From Bacillota bacterium (lineage in GTDB: Bacteria > Bacillota > Bacilli > Bacillales > Cytobacillaceae): 5,508 bases of DNA. Under the pieces are notes generated by a model. The model saw nothing but the letters and a program-made list of their open reading frames with translations. It had not been told where the DNA came from and searched no databases. A program made the position numbers and the translations under genes. The stretch spans positions 1-5,508 of the forward strand of contig JAEWIG010000225.1 of assembly GCA_023387295.1 (NCBI GenBank), written 5' to 3'. This document shows positions 1 through 5,508 of this stretch, one piece after another. Numbering within the stretch: position 1 is the stretch's first letter; every line of letters begins with the position of its first letter.

Positions 1-447
1 ATTGGGTCCATGAATGTTACATTCGTTCCTGCCCAGCATTGGACCAAAAGAAGCATATCAGATACAAACACCTCTCATTGGGGTGGTTGGGTACTTAATG
101 ATAAAATAGCAGATCGAAATATTTATTTTGTAGGTGATACGGGATATTTCCGTGGTTTCAAAGAAATTGGTGAAAGATTCGACCTTGATATCATCTTAAT
201 GCCAATTGGTGCATATGAACCAGAGTGGTTTATGCGTGACTCTCATATTAATCCAGAGGATGCAATAAAAGCATTTTTAGAATTAAAGGGCAAAACATTC
301 ATCCCCATGCATTATGGGACTTATCGACTTGCTGATGATACTGGCCTCGAGGCACTTGAACGGTTGAATAAAGAATGGGATAGGCTAAAGTTAACAAAAG
401 AGGCATTAACTGTTTTAAAATTGGGTGAAACTTTGTGGTTGAAATAA
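1..447 (+). CDS. MBL-fold hydrolase, NAPE-PLD-like, 5'-truncated
   Basis: This is the C-terminal half of a metallo-beta-lactamase-fold hydrolase. The frame is open from base 1 and the first in-frame ATG (10) is internal, so the true start lies outside the window; 148 codons are visible. Seen: PAQHW with His at 37-39, the metal-ligand motif GDTGYF with Asp at 136-138, the signature PIGAYEPEWFM around 202-234, SHINPEDA, and a final MHYGTY with His at 310-312. These match the N-acyl-phosphatidylethanolamine phospholipase D branch of the Lactamase_B_2 group, which uses a two-metal centre to cleave a phosphodiester in animals. The substrate of the bacterial members is generally unknown, so lipid cleavage here is only a possibility. 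No signal peptide can be judged. The gene converges on hflC and shares its terminator, so it is not part of the phoPR-hflKC unit. The fold and branch are secure; the function is not. Confidence 0.9.
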   Translation: MGSMNVTFVPAQHWTKRSISDTNTSHWGGWVLNDKIADRNIYFVGDTGYFRGFKEIGERFDLDIILMPIGAYEPEWFMRDSHINPEDAIKAFLELKGKTFIPMHYGTYRLADDTGLEALERLNKEWDRLKLTKEALTVLKLGETLWLK

Positions 448-498
448 TAGACCACCAAAAAATGAATAGCCAACTACTTCAATACAAACAAAGTTTAA

Positions 499-528
499 AT
501 GGGAAACCTCAGTTTAGAGGTTTCCCAT
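499..528. terminator. Shared hairpin terminator between convergent genes
   Basis: A perfect 12-bp stem has arms 499-510 (ATGGGAAACCTC) and 517-528 and a 6-base loop (AGTTTA). It lies between the stop of the hydrolase gene (447) and the stop of hflC (587). The plus-strand tail is AATTTCTTTAAT and the minus-strand tail is TTAAACTTTG, so both T-runs are moderate and interrupted. Position and symmetry suggest a bidirectional intrinsic terminator. The rest of 448-586 is AT-rich and shows no gene or other site that I can support. Confidence 0.8.
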
Positions 529-586
529 AATTTCTTTAATATCTTACAGGCATATTTTTTAAAACATAATAAGCTTGTAGAAAATA

Positions 587-1522
587 TTATTCTGTATAAC
601 CCATCAATAGTCTAGCATACGGTGAATCGGAAGGAAGCACGATAACGGTTTCGTTATTAATCGTCTTTTTGTAGGATTCTAATGTTCTGTATAGAGTATA
701 GAAGCTAGGATCTTTCGAAAAGGCTTCATTATAAATTCTTGCTGCCCCACCTTCTCCTTCAGCACGAATAGTTTCTGCATCAGCCTGTGCCTTTGCTAGA
801 ATTTCGCGTACCTGCTTATCTGTATCAGCAATAATTCGGTTTTTATCCGCATCCCCTTTGGATAAATACTCTTGTGCGGTCGACTGACGTTCAGAAATCA
901 TTCTCGTAAATACGGATTGCTCGTTTTCAGGAGGTAAATCCGTTCGTTTAATGCGAACATCGGTTACAACAATCCCATAATTATCATTACTTAATAACTC
1001 ATTTACTTTTTCTGTAATTTGGTCATTTAAGGAACCTCTTGATGATTTCTCATCATTAATGATTTCATCATAATTTAATCGACCCAGTTCTGCACGCGTA
1101 ACTGAATAGATGAATTCCTCCATCCTTGATTCAGCACCCTCTAATGTCCTTGCATTTGCGATCATCTTCTTCGGGTCTTCGATTCGCCAAACAGCGTAAT
1201 TATCGATAATCATCCTCTTTTTATCTTTCGTATTAATTTCCGCTTCTGAAACATCATAGGTCAACTGATATTTCGGAAGTGTTGTAACACTTTGGATAAA
1301 TGGAATTTTATAATTTAATCCTGGCTCATCAATAATTTTTACAACTTCTCCAAACTGGCGAATAACTTTATATTCACCCTCTTTTACGATAAAAAGATTA
1401 GCAAGTAACATCCCTAGAACAATGAAAAGAATGACGAAAAAGATTCCACCCTTAATATATTTTGTCCATTGGACATTTCCTCTTGTGCGTTCGTGTAAAT
1501 TTACGACATTTTGATCACTCAT
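587..1522 (-). CDS. hflC: SPFH/band-7 membrane protein HflC (FtsH modulator)
   Basis: A 311-residue SPFH/prohibitin-family protein. Residues 1-23 are a polar tail, 24-45 are one hydrophobic membrane segment, about 46-215 form the band-7 domain (VKEGEYKVIRQFGEV, EPGLNYKIPF), and about 210-265 are an Ala/Glu/Lys-rich helical part. The signature AFSKDPSFY (267-275) matches E. coli HflC AFSKDPDFY as I recall that sequence. In E. coli, HflC and HflK assemble with the AAA+ protease FtsH and modulate its activity, with the band-7 domains on the outer face of the membrane; the same topology is inferred here. Compared with E. coli HflC (334 residues) this protein has a longer N-terminal tail but lacks an insertion in the middle of the band-7 domain. 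Its ATG overlaps the hflK stop by 4 bases (ATGA), implying translational coupling. A purine-rich GAGGAAGGAAGTGA lies upstream at a rather long spacing. FtsH itself is not in the window. Confidence 0.92.
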   Translation of the reverse strand: MSDQNVVNLHERTRGNVQWTKYIKGGIFFVILFIVLGMLLANLFIVKEGEYKVIRQFGEVVKIIDEPGLNYKIPFIQSVTTLPKYQLTYDVSEAEINTKDKKRMIIDNYAVWRIEDPKKMIANARTLEGAESRMEEFIYSVTRAELGRLNYDEIINDEKSSRGSLNDQITEKVNELLSNDNYGIVVTDVRIKRTDLPPENEQSVFTRMISERQSTAQEYLSKGDADKNRIIADTDKQVREILAKAQADAETIRAEGEGGAARIYNEAFSKDPSFYTLYRTLESYKKTINNETVIVLPSDSPYARLLMGYTE

Positions 1523-2484
1523 TTTTTCGTGTCACTTCCTTCCTCTTTTTGATTGGGAAGTTCTTTTTCAAGTGGACGAATCGGGAAATATTTCAATGTA
1601 TTGCCGTCATCATTCATAATATAAATTTCCGCTCCAGGAAGCACCTGTTCAAGCGTTTCAAGGACTAACCGCTCCCGGGTTATAGCAGGGTTTTTGCTAT
1701 ATTCTTCATACAGCTTATTGAAGACCGCTACATCACCACGTGCTTTTTCTAAGCGAGCTGCTTTTTCTCCTTCTGCCTTAGATTTTATCGCTGCTTCTTC
1801 CCCAATCACTTCATTCATCCGTTGGTTCACGTATTTATTTGCTTCGTTCTTTTTCGTATCCGCTGTTTCACGAGCATCTGTTACATCTGTAAAAGCTTTG
1901 CGAACTTCCTCGTTTGGTAGCTCCACATCCTGAAGCTTTACTGCAAGAATTGAGATTCCGACATCATATTTCTCAATTAAGGATGACAATAAATCTCTTA
2001 CATCTGCTTCAATTTCTGCTTTTCCAGATGTTAAAGCGTCATCAATTAAAGAGCTTCCGATTATACTACGTAATGAAGCAGAGGTAGCATCATATAAAAT
2101 TTCCTCAGGCTTTTCTGCATGATATAAATATTTCTGTGGGTCTGTAATTTTCCATTGGACAACTAGATCCGCTAGGACGATGTATTCATCCCCAGTGATC
2201 ATTTTTGTTTCTTCAGGAAAATCCTTCATTTCCCCATCTTTACCTTCATACCCAAATTGCAGACTAAATGTTTCCTTTGATAGCTTTTCAACTTGTTGTA
2301 TTGGCCATGGCATTTTGAAATGAAGACCTGGCTCAGTAACAGCCTCATCAACTTTTCCAAAGGTTAGAATAACCGCCTGATCAGATTCATCAACTGTATA
2401 CCAGGATGTGAATGCCGTTATGCCTAATACAATTATTAACAGGACAAGGCCCGTAACTGTGTATATTCTCTTTAAACTAACCAT
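1519..2484 (-). CDS. hflK: SPFH/band-7 membrane protein HflK (FtsH modulator)
   Basis: The partner of HflC, 321 residues. I chose the ATG at 2484. The same frame also extends to a GTG at 2505, but the seven codons between them contain the AAGGGGAG ribosome binding site, so the longer form is unlikely. Seen: a very short cytoplasmic tail, a membrane segment at about residues 9-28, a band-7 domain from about 30 (VDESDQAVILTFGKV, EPGLHFKMPWPIQ), the HflK-type stretch LPNEEVRKAFTDV near 189-201, a charged Ala/Glu/Lys helix at about 203-250, and ITRERLVLETLEQVL near 268-282, which resembles E. coli HflK (ITRERLYIETMEKVL, from memory). The E. coli protein has 419 residues; this one lacks its Gly-rich N-terminal cytoplasmic extension and its long low-complexity C-terminal tail. 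It lies 78 bases after phoR with no terminator seen between, and its stop overlaps hflC. The likely role is to form, with HflC, a membrane scaffold around FtsH; that is inferred from family. Confidence 0.92.
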   Translation of the reverse strand: MVSLKRIYTVTGLVLLIIVLGITAFTSWYTVDESDQAVILTFGKVDEAVTEPGLHFKMPWPIQQVEKLSKETFSLQFGYEGKDGEMKDFPEETKMITGDEYIVLADLVVQWKITDPQKYLYHAEKPEEILYDATSASLRSIIGSSLIDDALTSGKAEIEADVRDLLSSLIEKYDVGISILAVKLQDVELPNEEVRKAFTDVTDARETADTKKNEANKYVNQRMNEVIGEEAAIKSKAEGEKAARLEKARGDVAVFNKLYEEYSKNPAITRERLVLETLEQVLPGAEIYIMNDDGNTLKYFPIRPLEKELPNQKEEGSDTKK

Positions 2485-2489
2485 CTTCT

Positions 2490-2497
2490 CTCCCCTT
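2490..2497 (-). promoter_or_regulatory. Ribosome binding site that sets the hflK start
   Basis: AAGGGGAG on the minus strand ends 5 bases before the ATG at 2484. It is the only strong Shine-Dalgarno match near the gene. Because it lies inside the codons that a GTG start at 2505 would translate, it argues for the ATG. It also suggests that hflK is translated independently of phoR, unlike the overlapping gene pairs on either side. Confidence 0.8.
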
Positions 2498-2562
2498 TCA
2501 ATCACTTTTCATACCTATAAATACGAATAAACGATCCAAAGGTTTCATGTTTTTCCGTATAG

Positions 2563-4335
2563 TTACAATTTTTCGGAGAAGGATTTATTCAGTTCGATAT
2601 TAAATGTCGTACCTTTTCCTACTTCACTCTCAACAATTATATTTCCTTTATGTGCCTCAACTAAATGCTTAACGATGGCAAGACCTAGACCAGTTCCACC
2701 TGAATTTCGACTCCGTGCTTTATCCACTCGATAAAACCGTTCAAAAATTCTTGGTATTTCCATCTTCTCAATTCCAATACCAGTATCCTTAATCTTCACA
2801 ACTATTTTTGACTGTAATTCTTCTAAGTTTAGAAAGATTGTTCCACCCTTAGGGGTATAAGCAATTGCATTAGTAACTAGATTTAGAAAAACCTGCTTCA
2901 AGCGATCCGCATCTGCTTCAATCATAACAGGTTCATATGTTTTTATATAAACTAGCTCTATCTCTTTTTCCATAGCTTTCTTTTGGACAATTGCTAACAC
3001 TTCTTCTAAAATAGCTGTCAGATCAAAATATTGGATCGACAAATTAAACCCTTGCTGTTCGATTTTCGATAAGTCTAATAAATCCTGAATTAGTGACTGT
3101 AGCCGGTCACTCTCCTGTAGAATGATTTTTAAAAACGCTTCAAGCGCTTTCTTATCCTCCATTGCCCCATCAAGCAATGTTTCGGAAAAGCCTTTAATGG
3201 AGGTCACGGGCGTCTTTAATTCATGCGAAACATTTGCGACAAAATCTTTTCGCATTTGTTCAAGCTTTTTTAAATCCGTAATATCATGAAAAACAAGGAG
3301 AATGCCCTTCCAAACAGCATTTGAGCCAATAATGGGAACTCCATATACTTCAAAATGACGTCTTTCGATTCCTAATGAAAGAAGCATATGCTTCCGTAGT
3401 TTTTTTTCAGTCATAAAAATTTCTTCTATTAAATCTGTTACTTCATGATGATCAATGACATCATAGTAAATTTGCTCTATATAATCCTCTGCCTTTACAT
3501 GAAAAACTTCTTTATATGTTCGATTAACTAAACTTATATATCCTCTACTATCAATTAAAAGAATGCCACTTCCCATATTTTCAATAAGCACTCCAAGTCT
3601 GTCTTGGTGCATCTCTTGCGATTTGACCATTTCCTGAAGATTTCTCGCCAAAATGTTAATTGAGGCACTTAGCATCCCCGTTTCATCAATATGGTCCTCA
3701 TAGGTTCGCGCACGATAATTTCCTTTTGCGAGCTCCATAGCTGTCTTCGTTGCTGATTCGATTGGCTTTGTATAGCGCGCAGTTATTCTTGTTCCAAGTA
3801 TCAGAATAACAATAAATGAGAAGCTAAGACTGAGCGTTACGATCCACCAAATTTGCTTATAAGCATTGTTAATCTCAGTCATTTTTGTGCTAATAAAAAT
3901 ATATCCCTCTGTAGAACCAGCGTATTTGATCGGCTTCCAATAATAATGTAAGTCTACTCCTCCAGCCACTTCAATAAGATTCTGGTCATCCGTTTTTTCT
4001 TTTATTATTTCATTTATTATTTCTTGATGTTTTTTTGTACTTGTCTCTCCCTGCTGTTCGCTATCATAGATAATTTGACCCCCTGGATCAACTACGGTTA
4101 CACGCGCCTCCAGCATGTTACTAAAATTATTAATTGTCTCATTTTTTAAAGATTGAATCCCACCTTCTTCGACAACATAGCTAGCGATTAATTCACTTTC
4201 TTTTTTTAAACGCTCATCAAATGCATTAATATAGTAGTTTTTAAAAAGCTGTCCAAGAAGTAAGCCTAACCCAATTAATACAGCTAAAATGAGTGTAATT
4301 AAGCCAAAAAGAAGTCGAAATTGGAATTTCCTCAT
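2563..4335 (-). CDS. phoR: Phosphate-regulon sensor histidine kinase PhoR
   Basis: A complete membrane sensor kinase of 590 residues (B. subtilis PhoR is about 579). Domains in order: membrane segment about 7-31; extracytoplasmic PAS-like sensor about 32-160; second membrane segment about 162-182; HAMP linker about 183-235; cytoplasmic PAS about 243-355 (ENMGSGILLID, then FHDITDLKKLEQ leading into the kinase); HisKA about 360-425 with HELKTP and phospho-acceptor His371; HATPase with N-box Asn485/Asn489, G1 DTGIG (517-521), F-box FERFY (531-535) and G2 GGTGLGLA (546-553). All catalytic boxes are intact. It should autophosphorylate and pass the phosphate to PhoP when phosphate is low. In B. subtilis the cytoplasmic PAS is reported to sense wall teichoic acid intermediates; whether that holds here is unknown. 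Its ATG overlaps the phoP stop by 4 bases. The AAGG before it nearly abuts the start codon, so translation probably depends on coupling to phoP. Confidence 0.95.
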   Translation of the reverse strand: MRKFQFRLLFGLITLILAVLIGLGLLLGQLFKNYYINAFDERLKKESELIASYVVEEGGIQSLKNETINNFSNMLEARVTVVDPGGQIIYDSEQQGETSTKKHQEIINEIIKEKTDDQNLIEVAGGVDLHYYWKPIKYAGSTEGYIFISTKMTEINNAYKQIWWIVTLSLSFSFIVILILGTRITARYTKPIESATKTAMELAKGNYRARTYEDHIDETGMLSASINILARNLQEMVKSQEMHQDRLGVLIENMGSGILLIDSRGYISLVNRTYKEVFHVKAEDYIEQIYYDVIDHHEVTDLIEEIFMTEKKLRKHMLLSLGIERRHFEVYGVPIIGSNAVWKGILLVFHDITDLKKLEQMRKDFVANVSHELKTPVTSIKGFSETLLDGAMEDKKALEAFLKIILQESDRLQSLIQDLLDLSKIEQQGFNLSIQYFDLTAILEEVLAIVQKKAMEKEIELVYIKTYEPVMIEADADRLKQVFLNLVTNAIAYTPKGGTIFLNLEELQSKIVVKIKDTGIGIEKMEIPRIFERFYRVDKARSRNSGGTGLGLAIVKHLVEAHKGNIIVESEVGKGTTFNIELNKSFSEKL

Positions 4336-5048
4336 CCTTCTTTCGGCCCCTCAAGCTTATAGCCTAGCCCCCGAATCGTCTTTATATATTCAGGCTTCTT
4401 CGTATTTTCTTCTATCTTTTCTCTTAAATGGCTAATATGGACATCAACGATCCGAGTATCACCGACAAAATCATAGTTCCAAACGGCACTTAAAAGCTGG
4501 TCTCTTGTCAATACACGTCCCTTGTTTTTAGTTAAATATAATAGAAGTTCAAATTCCTTCGGTGTTAATTCTAATAGACTTTCTTGAAAATAGGCTTCAT
4601 ACAACTCTGGATAGATTTTCAAGCCGCCTATCTGTATATGGTCTGTCTTTTCCTCATTACGTTCTGACTCCTCAAGGAAAAGCTGTGTTCTCCTAAAAAT
4701 TGCTTTTACTCTCGCAACTACTTCTCTTGGACTAAATGGCTTTGTCATGTAATCATCTGCCCCTAGTTCCAGACCAAGCACTTTATCAAACTCATCATCT
4801 TTTGCCGTTAGCATTAAAATAGGGGTTAAAACTCTTTGTTGTCGAAGCTGCTTGCAAACCTCTATACCATCTAGTCTAGGTAACATTAAATCAAGTACAA
4901 TTAAATCTGGCTTTTCAGTGATGGCAATGTTCATCCCTTCTTCCCCATCCATCGCCGTAATCACTTTAAAGCCAGCTTGCTCCAAATTATACTTTAACAA
5001 AGTTAAAATTGATTGTTCGTCATCAACAACTAGAATTCTCTTCTCCAT
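4332..5048 (-). CDS. phoP: Phosphate-regulon response regulator PhoP
   Basis: A complete OmpR/PhoB-family response regulator of 238 residues (B. subtilis PhoP is 240) and the transcription factor partner of PhoR. Receiver domain about 3-118: acidic pocket Asp9/Asp10, phospho-acceptor Asp53 in LIVLDLMLP, Thr81 and Lys103 (MTKPFSPRE), all present. A linker of about 120-137 joins the winged-helix DNA-binding domain, about 138-233, with LTPKEFELLLYL, WNYDFVGDTRIVDVHISHLR (recognition helix region) and the final wing IRGLGYKLE. Long stretches agree with B. subtilis PhoP as I recall it, including EVCKQLRQQ and KVLGLELGADDYMTKPFSPRE, so the call is to PhoP and not merely to an OmpR-type regulator. 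The start is fixed by GGAGG at 5054-5058, 5 bases before the ATG. The gene is first in the proposed phoP-phoR-hflK-hflC unit. Phosphorylated PhoP normally binds tandem TTAACA-like boxes and often controls its own operon; I found no convincing box pair in the upstream region. Confidence 0.96.
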   Translation of the reverse strand: MEKRILVVDDEQSILTLLKYNLEQAGFKVITAMDGEEGMNIAITEKPDLIVLDLMLPRLDGIEVCKQLRQQRVLTPILMLTAKDDEFDKVLGLELGADDYMTKPFSPREVVARVKAIFRRTQLFLEESERNEEKTDHIQIGGLKIYPELYEAYFQESLLELTPKEFELLLYLTKNKGRVLTRDQLLSAVWNYDFVGDTRIVDVHISHLREKIEENTKKPEYIKTIRGLGYKLEGPKEG

Positions 5049-5093
5049 ACGATCCTCCGCTATCTTTATTTATGAATTAAGTACCGCATTTAT

Positions 5094-5099
5094 ATTATA
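5094..5099 (-). promoter_or_regulatory. Candidate -10 element of the phoP promoter
   Basis: A perfect TATAAT on the minus strand lies between the upstream terminator and phoP, giving a predicted leader of roughly 40 bases that includes the GGAGG ribosome binding site. The hexamer at the normal 17-base spacing (5117-5122, TCCTAC) is a poor -35 match and no extended -10 TG is present, so a perfect -10 stands without a partner. The stretch is very AT-rich, so TATAAT could also occur by chance. It is the best candidate promoter in 5049-5166 but is unproven. Confidence 0.5.
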
Positions 5100-5137
5100 G
5101 TATATATCGGTAATTAGTAGGAAAATCTCGACATGAT

Positions 5138-5168
5138 AAAAAAAAGACATGCTAAATGCATGCCTTTT
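5138..5168 (-). terminator. Intrinsic terminator of the MaoC-like gene
   Basis: Read on the minus strand, arms AAAAGGCATGC (5168-5158) and GCATGTCTTTT (5152-5142) form an 11-bp stem with one G-U wobble and an ATTTA loop, followed by an unbroken run of T (5145-5138). On the plus strand the wobble becomes an A-C mismatch and no T-run follows, so the signal is directional for the minus strand. It separates the MaoC-like gene from phoP. The first base pairs overlap the stop codon of the upstream gene (5167-5169). Confidence 0.9.
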
Positions 5169-5508
5169 AAAAATTCTCTAGTGCTTCGCCTTCCATTGTA
5201 TGGATCTTATGTGGTGGACATACAAGTAACGTCCCATTAATGACCGTCTCATTCTCTTCATTTGTGCCAACTACTTTAATTTGAACGGTATGATTACTAG
5301 TATTTACTTCTGTTACCTCAAAAAGAAATTGAACAATTCCATAATGATATACTGGTTTTAAATACTCAATCTCCTGCTTTAAAATATGGCTGCCAGGTCC
5401 AGGCAAGTATTTGGAAACTGCAGAACTAATAATTCCATTAAGCATGATACTAGGAACAATGGGCTTTTTATAAGGTGTCTGTGAGGCATAATCATGCTGA
5501 ATATAAAG
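5167..5508 (-). CDS. MaoC-like hotdog-fold protein, 5'-truncated
   Basis: The C-terminal 113 codons of a MaoC/hotdog-fold protein. The frame stays open to the window edge, so the ATG at 5445 is internal. Seen: YASQTPYKKPIVPSIM (read from about 5490), which fits the stretch following the MaoC active site, then a helix ISSAVSKYLPGPGS, and the beta strands typical of the hotdog sheet (LKQEIEYLKPVY, VQFLFEVTEV, TVQIKVVGTNE, TVINGTLLVCPP). MaoC/PhaJ proteins hydrate 2-enoyl-CoA using an Asp and His pair in a D-x-N-P-x-H motif. In a gapless alignment on the conserved Tyr-Ala, the residue at the His position is Tyr (5503-5505) and the Asp two residues later is Gln, so classic hydratase activity is doubtful. 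The part that would carry the first catalytic Asp lies outside the window. It may be an acyl-binding protein, a thioesterase or a hydratase with altered chemistry. The gene ends in its own terminator and is probably not transcribed together with phoP. Confidence 0.8.
   Translation of the reverse strand, partial: LYIQHDYASQTPYKKPIVPSIMLNGIISSAVSKYLPGPGSHILKQEIEYLKPVYHYGIVQFLFEVTEVNTSNHTVQIKVVGTNEENETVINGTLLVCPPHKIHTMEGEALENF

Noticed and set aside
1..447. Hydrolase gene starting at the ATG at base 10
   Set aside because: The frame is open to base 1, and the NAPE-PLD-type family needs an N-terminal half with the first metal-binding histidines, which is absent; the gene is cut by the window edge.
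1462..1933. Plus-strand open frames at 1462-1668 and 1694-1933
   Set aside because: They lie antisense to the well-supported hflK and hflC genes, have no ribosome binding site of note, and their composition is that expected of a reverse shadow of a coding region.
2485..2505. Longer HflK starting at the GTG at 2505
   Set aside because: The extra seven codons contain the AAGGGGAG ribosome binding site for the ATG at 2484, and no good site lies before the GTG.
2485..2562. Possible SigmaB-type or SigmaA promoter before hflK (GTTTAT, AGGTAT; TTGGAT, TATAGG on the minus strand)
   Set aside because: The GTTTAT to AGGTAT spacing is about 10 bases, shorter than the usual 12-14, and the SigmaA-like hexamers match poorly with the wrong spacing. 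An internal promoter remains possible but cannot be supported from sequence.
4852..5100. Plus-strand open frame running from within phoP into its upstream region
   Set aside because: It is the reverse shadow of the PhoP receiver domain; no known motif, no convincing start signal.
5167..5445. MaoC-like gene as a complete 92-residue protein from the ATG at 5445
   Set aside because: The same frame continues without a stop to base 5508 and encodes recognisable MaoC sequence upstream of that Met, so the Met is internal.

Overview
The window is a compact, AT-rich stretch of a Bacillaceae chromosome, and nearly all of it is coding. The PhoP protein is close to Bacillus subtilis PhoP over its full length as I remember that sequence, ribosome binding sites are of the strong GGAGG/AAGGGGAG type, and terminators are hairpin plus T-run. 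I cannot resolve the genus. No RNA gene, mobile element, CRISPR array or repeat family was seen.

Layout from left to right: (1) the 3' half of a plus-strand metallo-beta-lactamase-fold hydrolase of the NAPE-PLD type (1-447); (2) a 139-base convergent gap holding a perfect 12-bp hairpin (499-528) that can end transcription from both sides; (3) four minus-strand genes, in transcription order phoP (5048-4332), phoR (4335-2563), hflK (2484-1519) and hflC (1522-587); (4) a short promoter/terminator region (5049-5166); (5) a 5'-truncated minus-strand MaoC/hotdog-fold gene (5508-5167). Its stop codon lies inside its own terminator hairpin, and it sits just upstream of phoP.

phoP and phoR form a phosphate-starvation two-component system. 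PhoR is a membrane histidine kinase with an outer sensor domain, HAMP, PAS, HisKA and HATPase parts. PhoP is an OmpR-family response regulator. phoP/phoR and hflK/hflC are each joined by a 4-base ATGA overlap, and the two pairs are 78 bases apart with no terminator visible between them. The four genes therefore look like one transcription unit running from a promoter near 5094 to the hairpin near 510. In B. subtilis, as I recall, phoPR is followed by polA. Here that place is taken by a pair of SPFH/band-7 proteins of the HflK-HflC type, which in E. coli assemble around the membrane protease FtsH.

Nothing here is a wholly new system. The points most worth a second look are the coupling of PhoPR to HflKC, the HflK/HflC architecture (cytoplasmic tails reversed relative to E. 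coli), and the MaoC-like protein, whose usual catalytic His position is Tyr.
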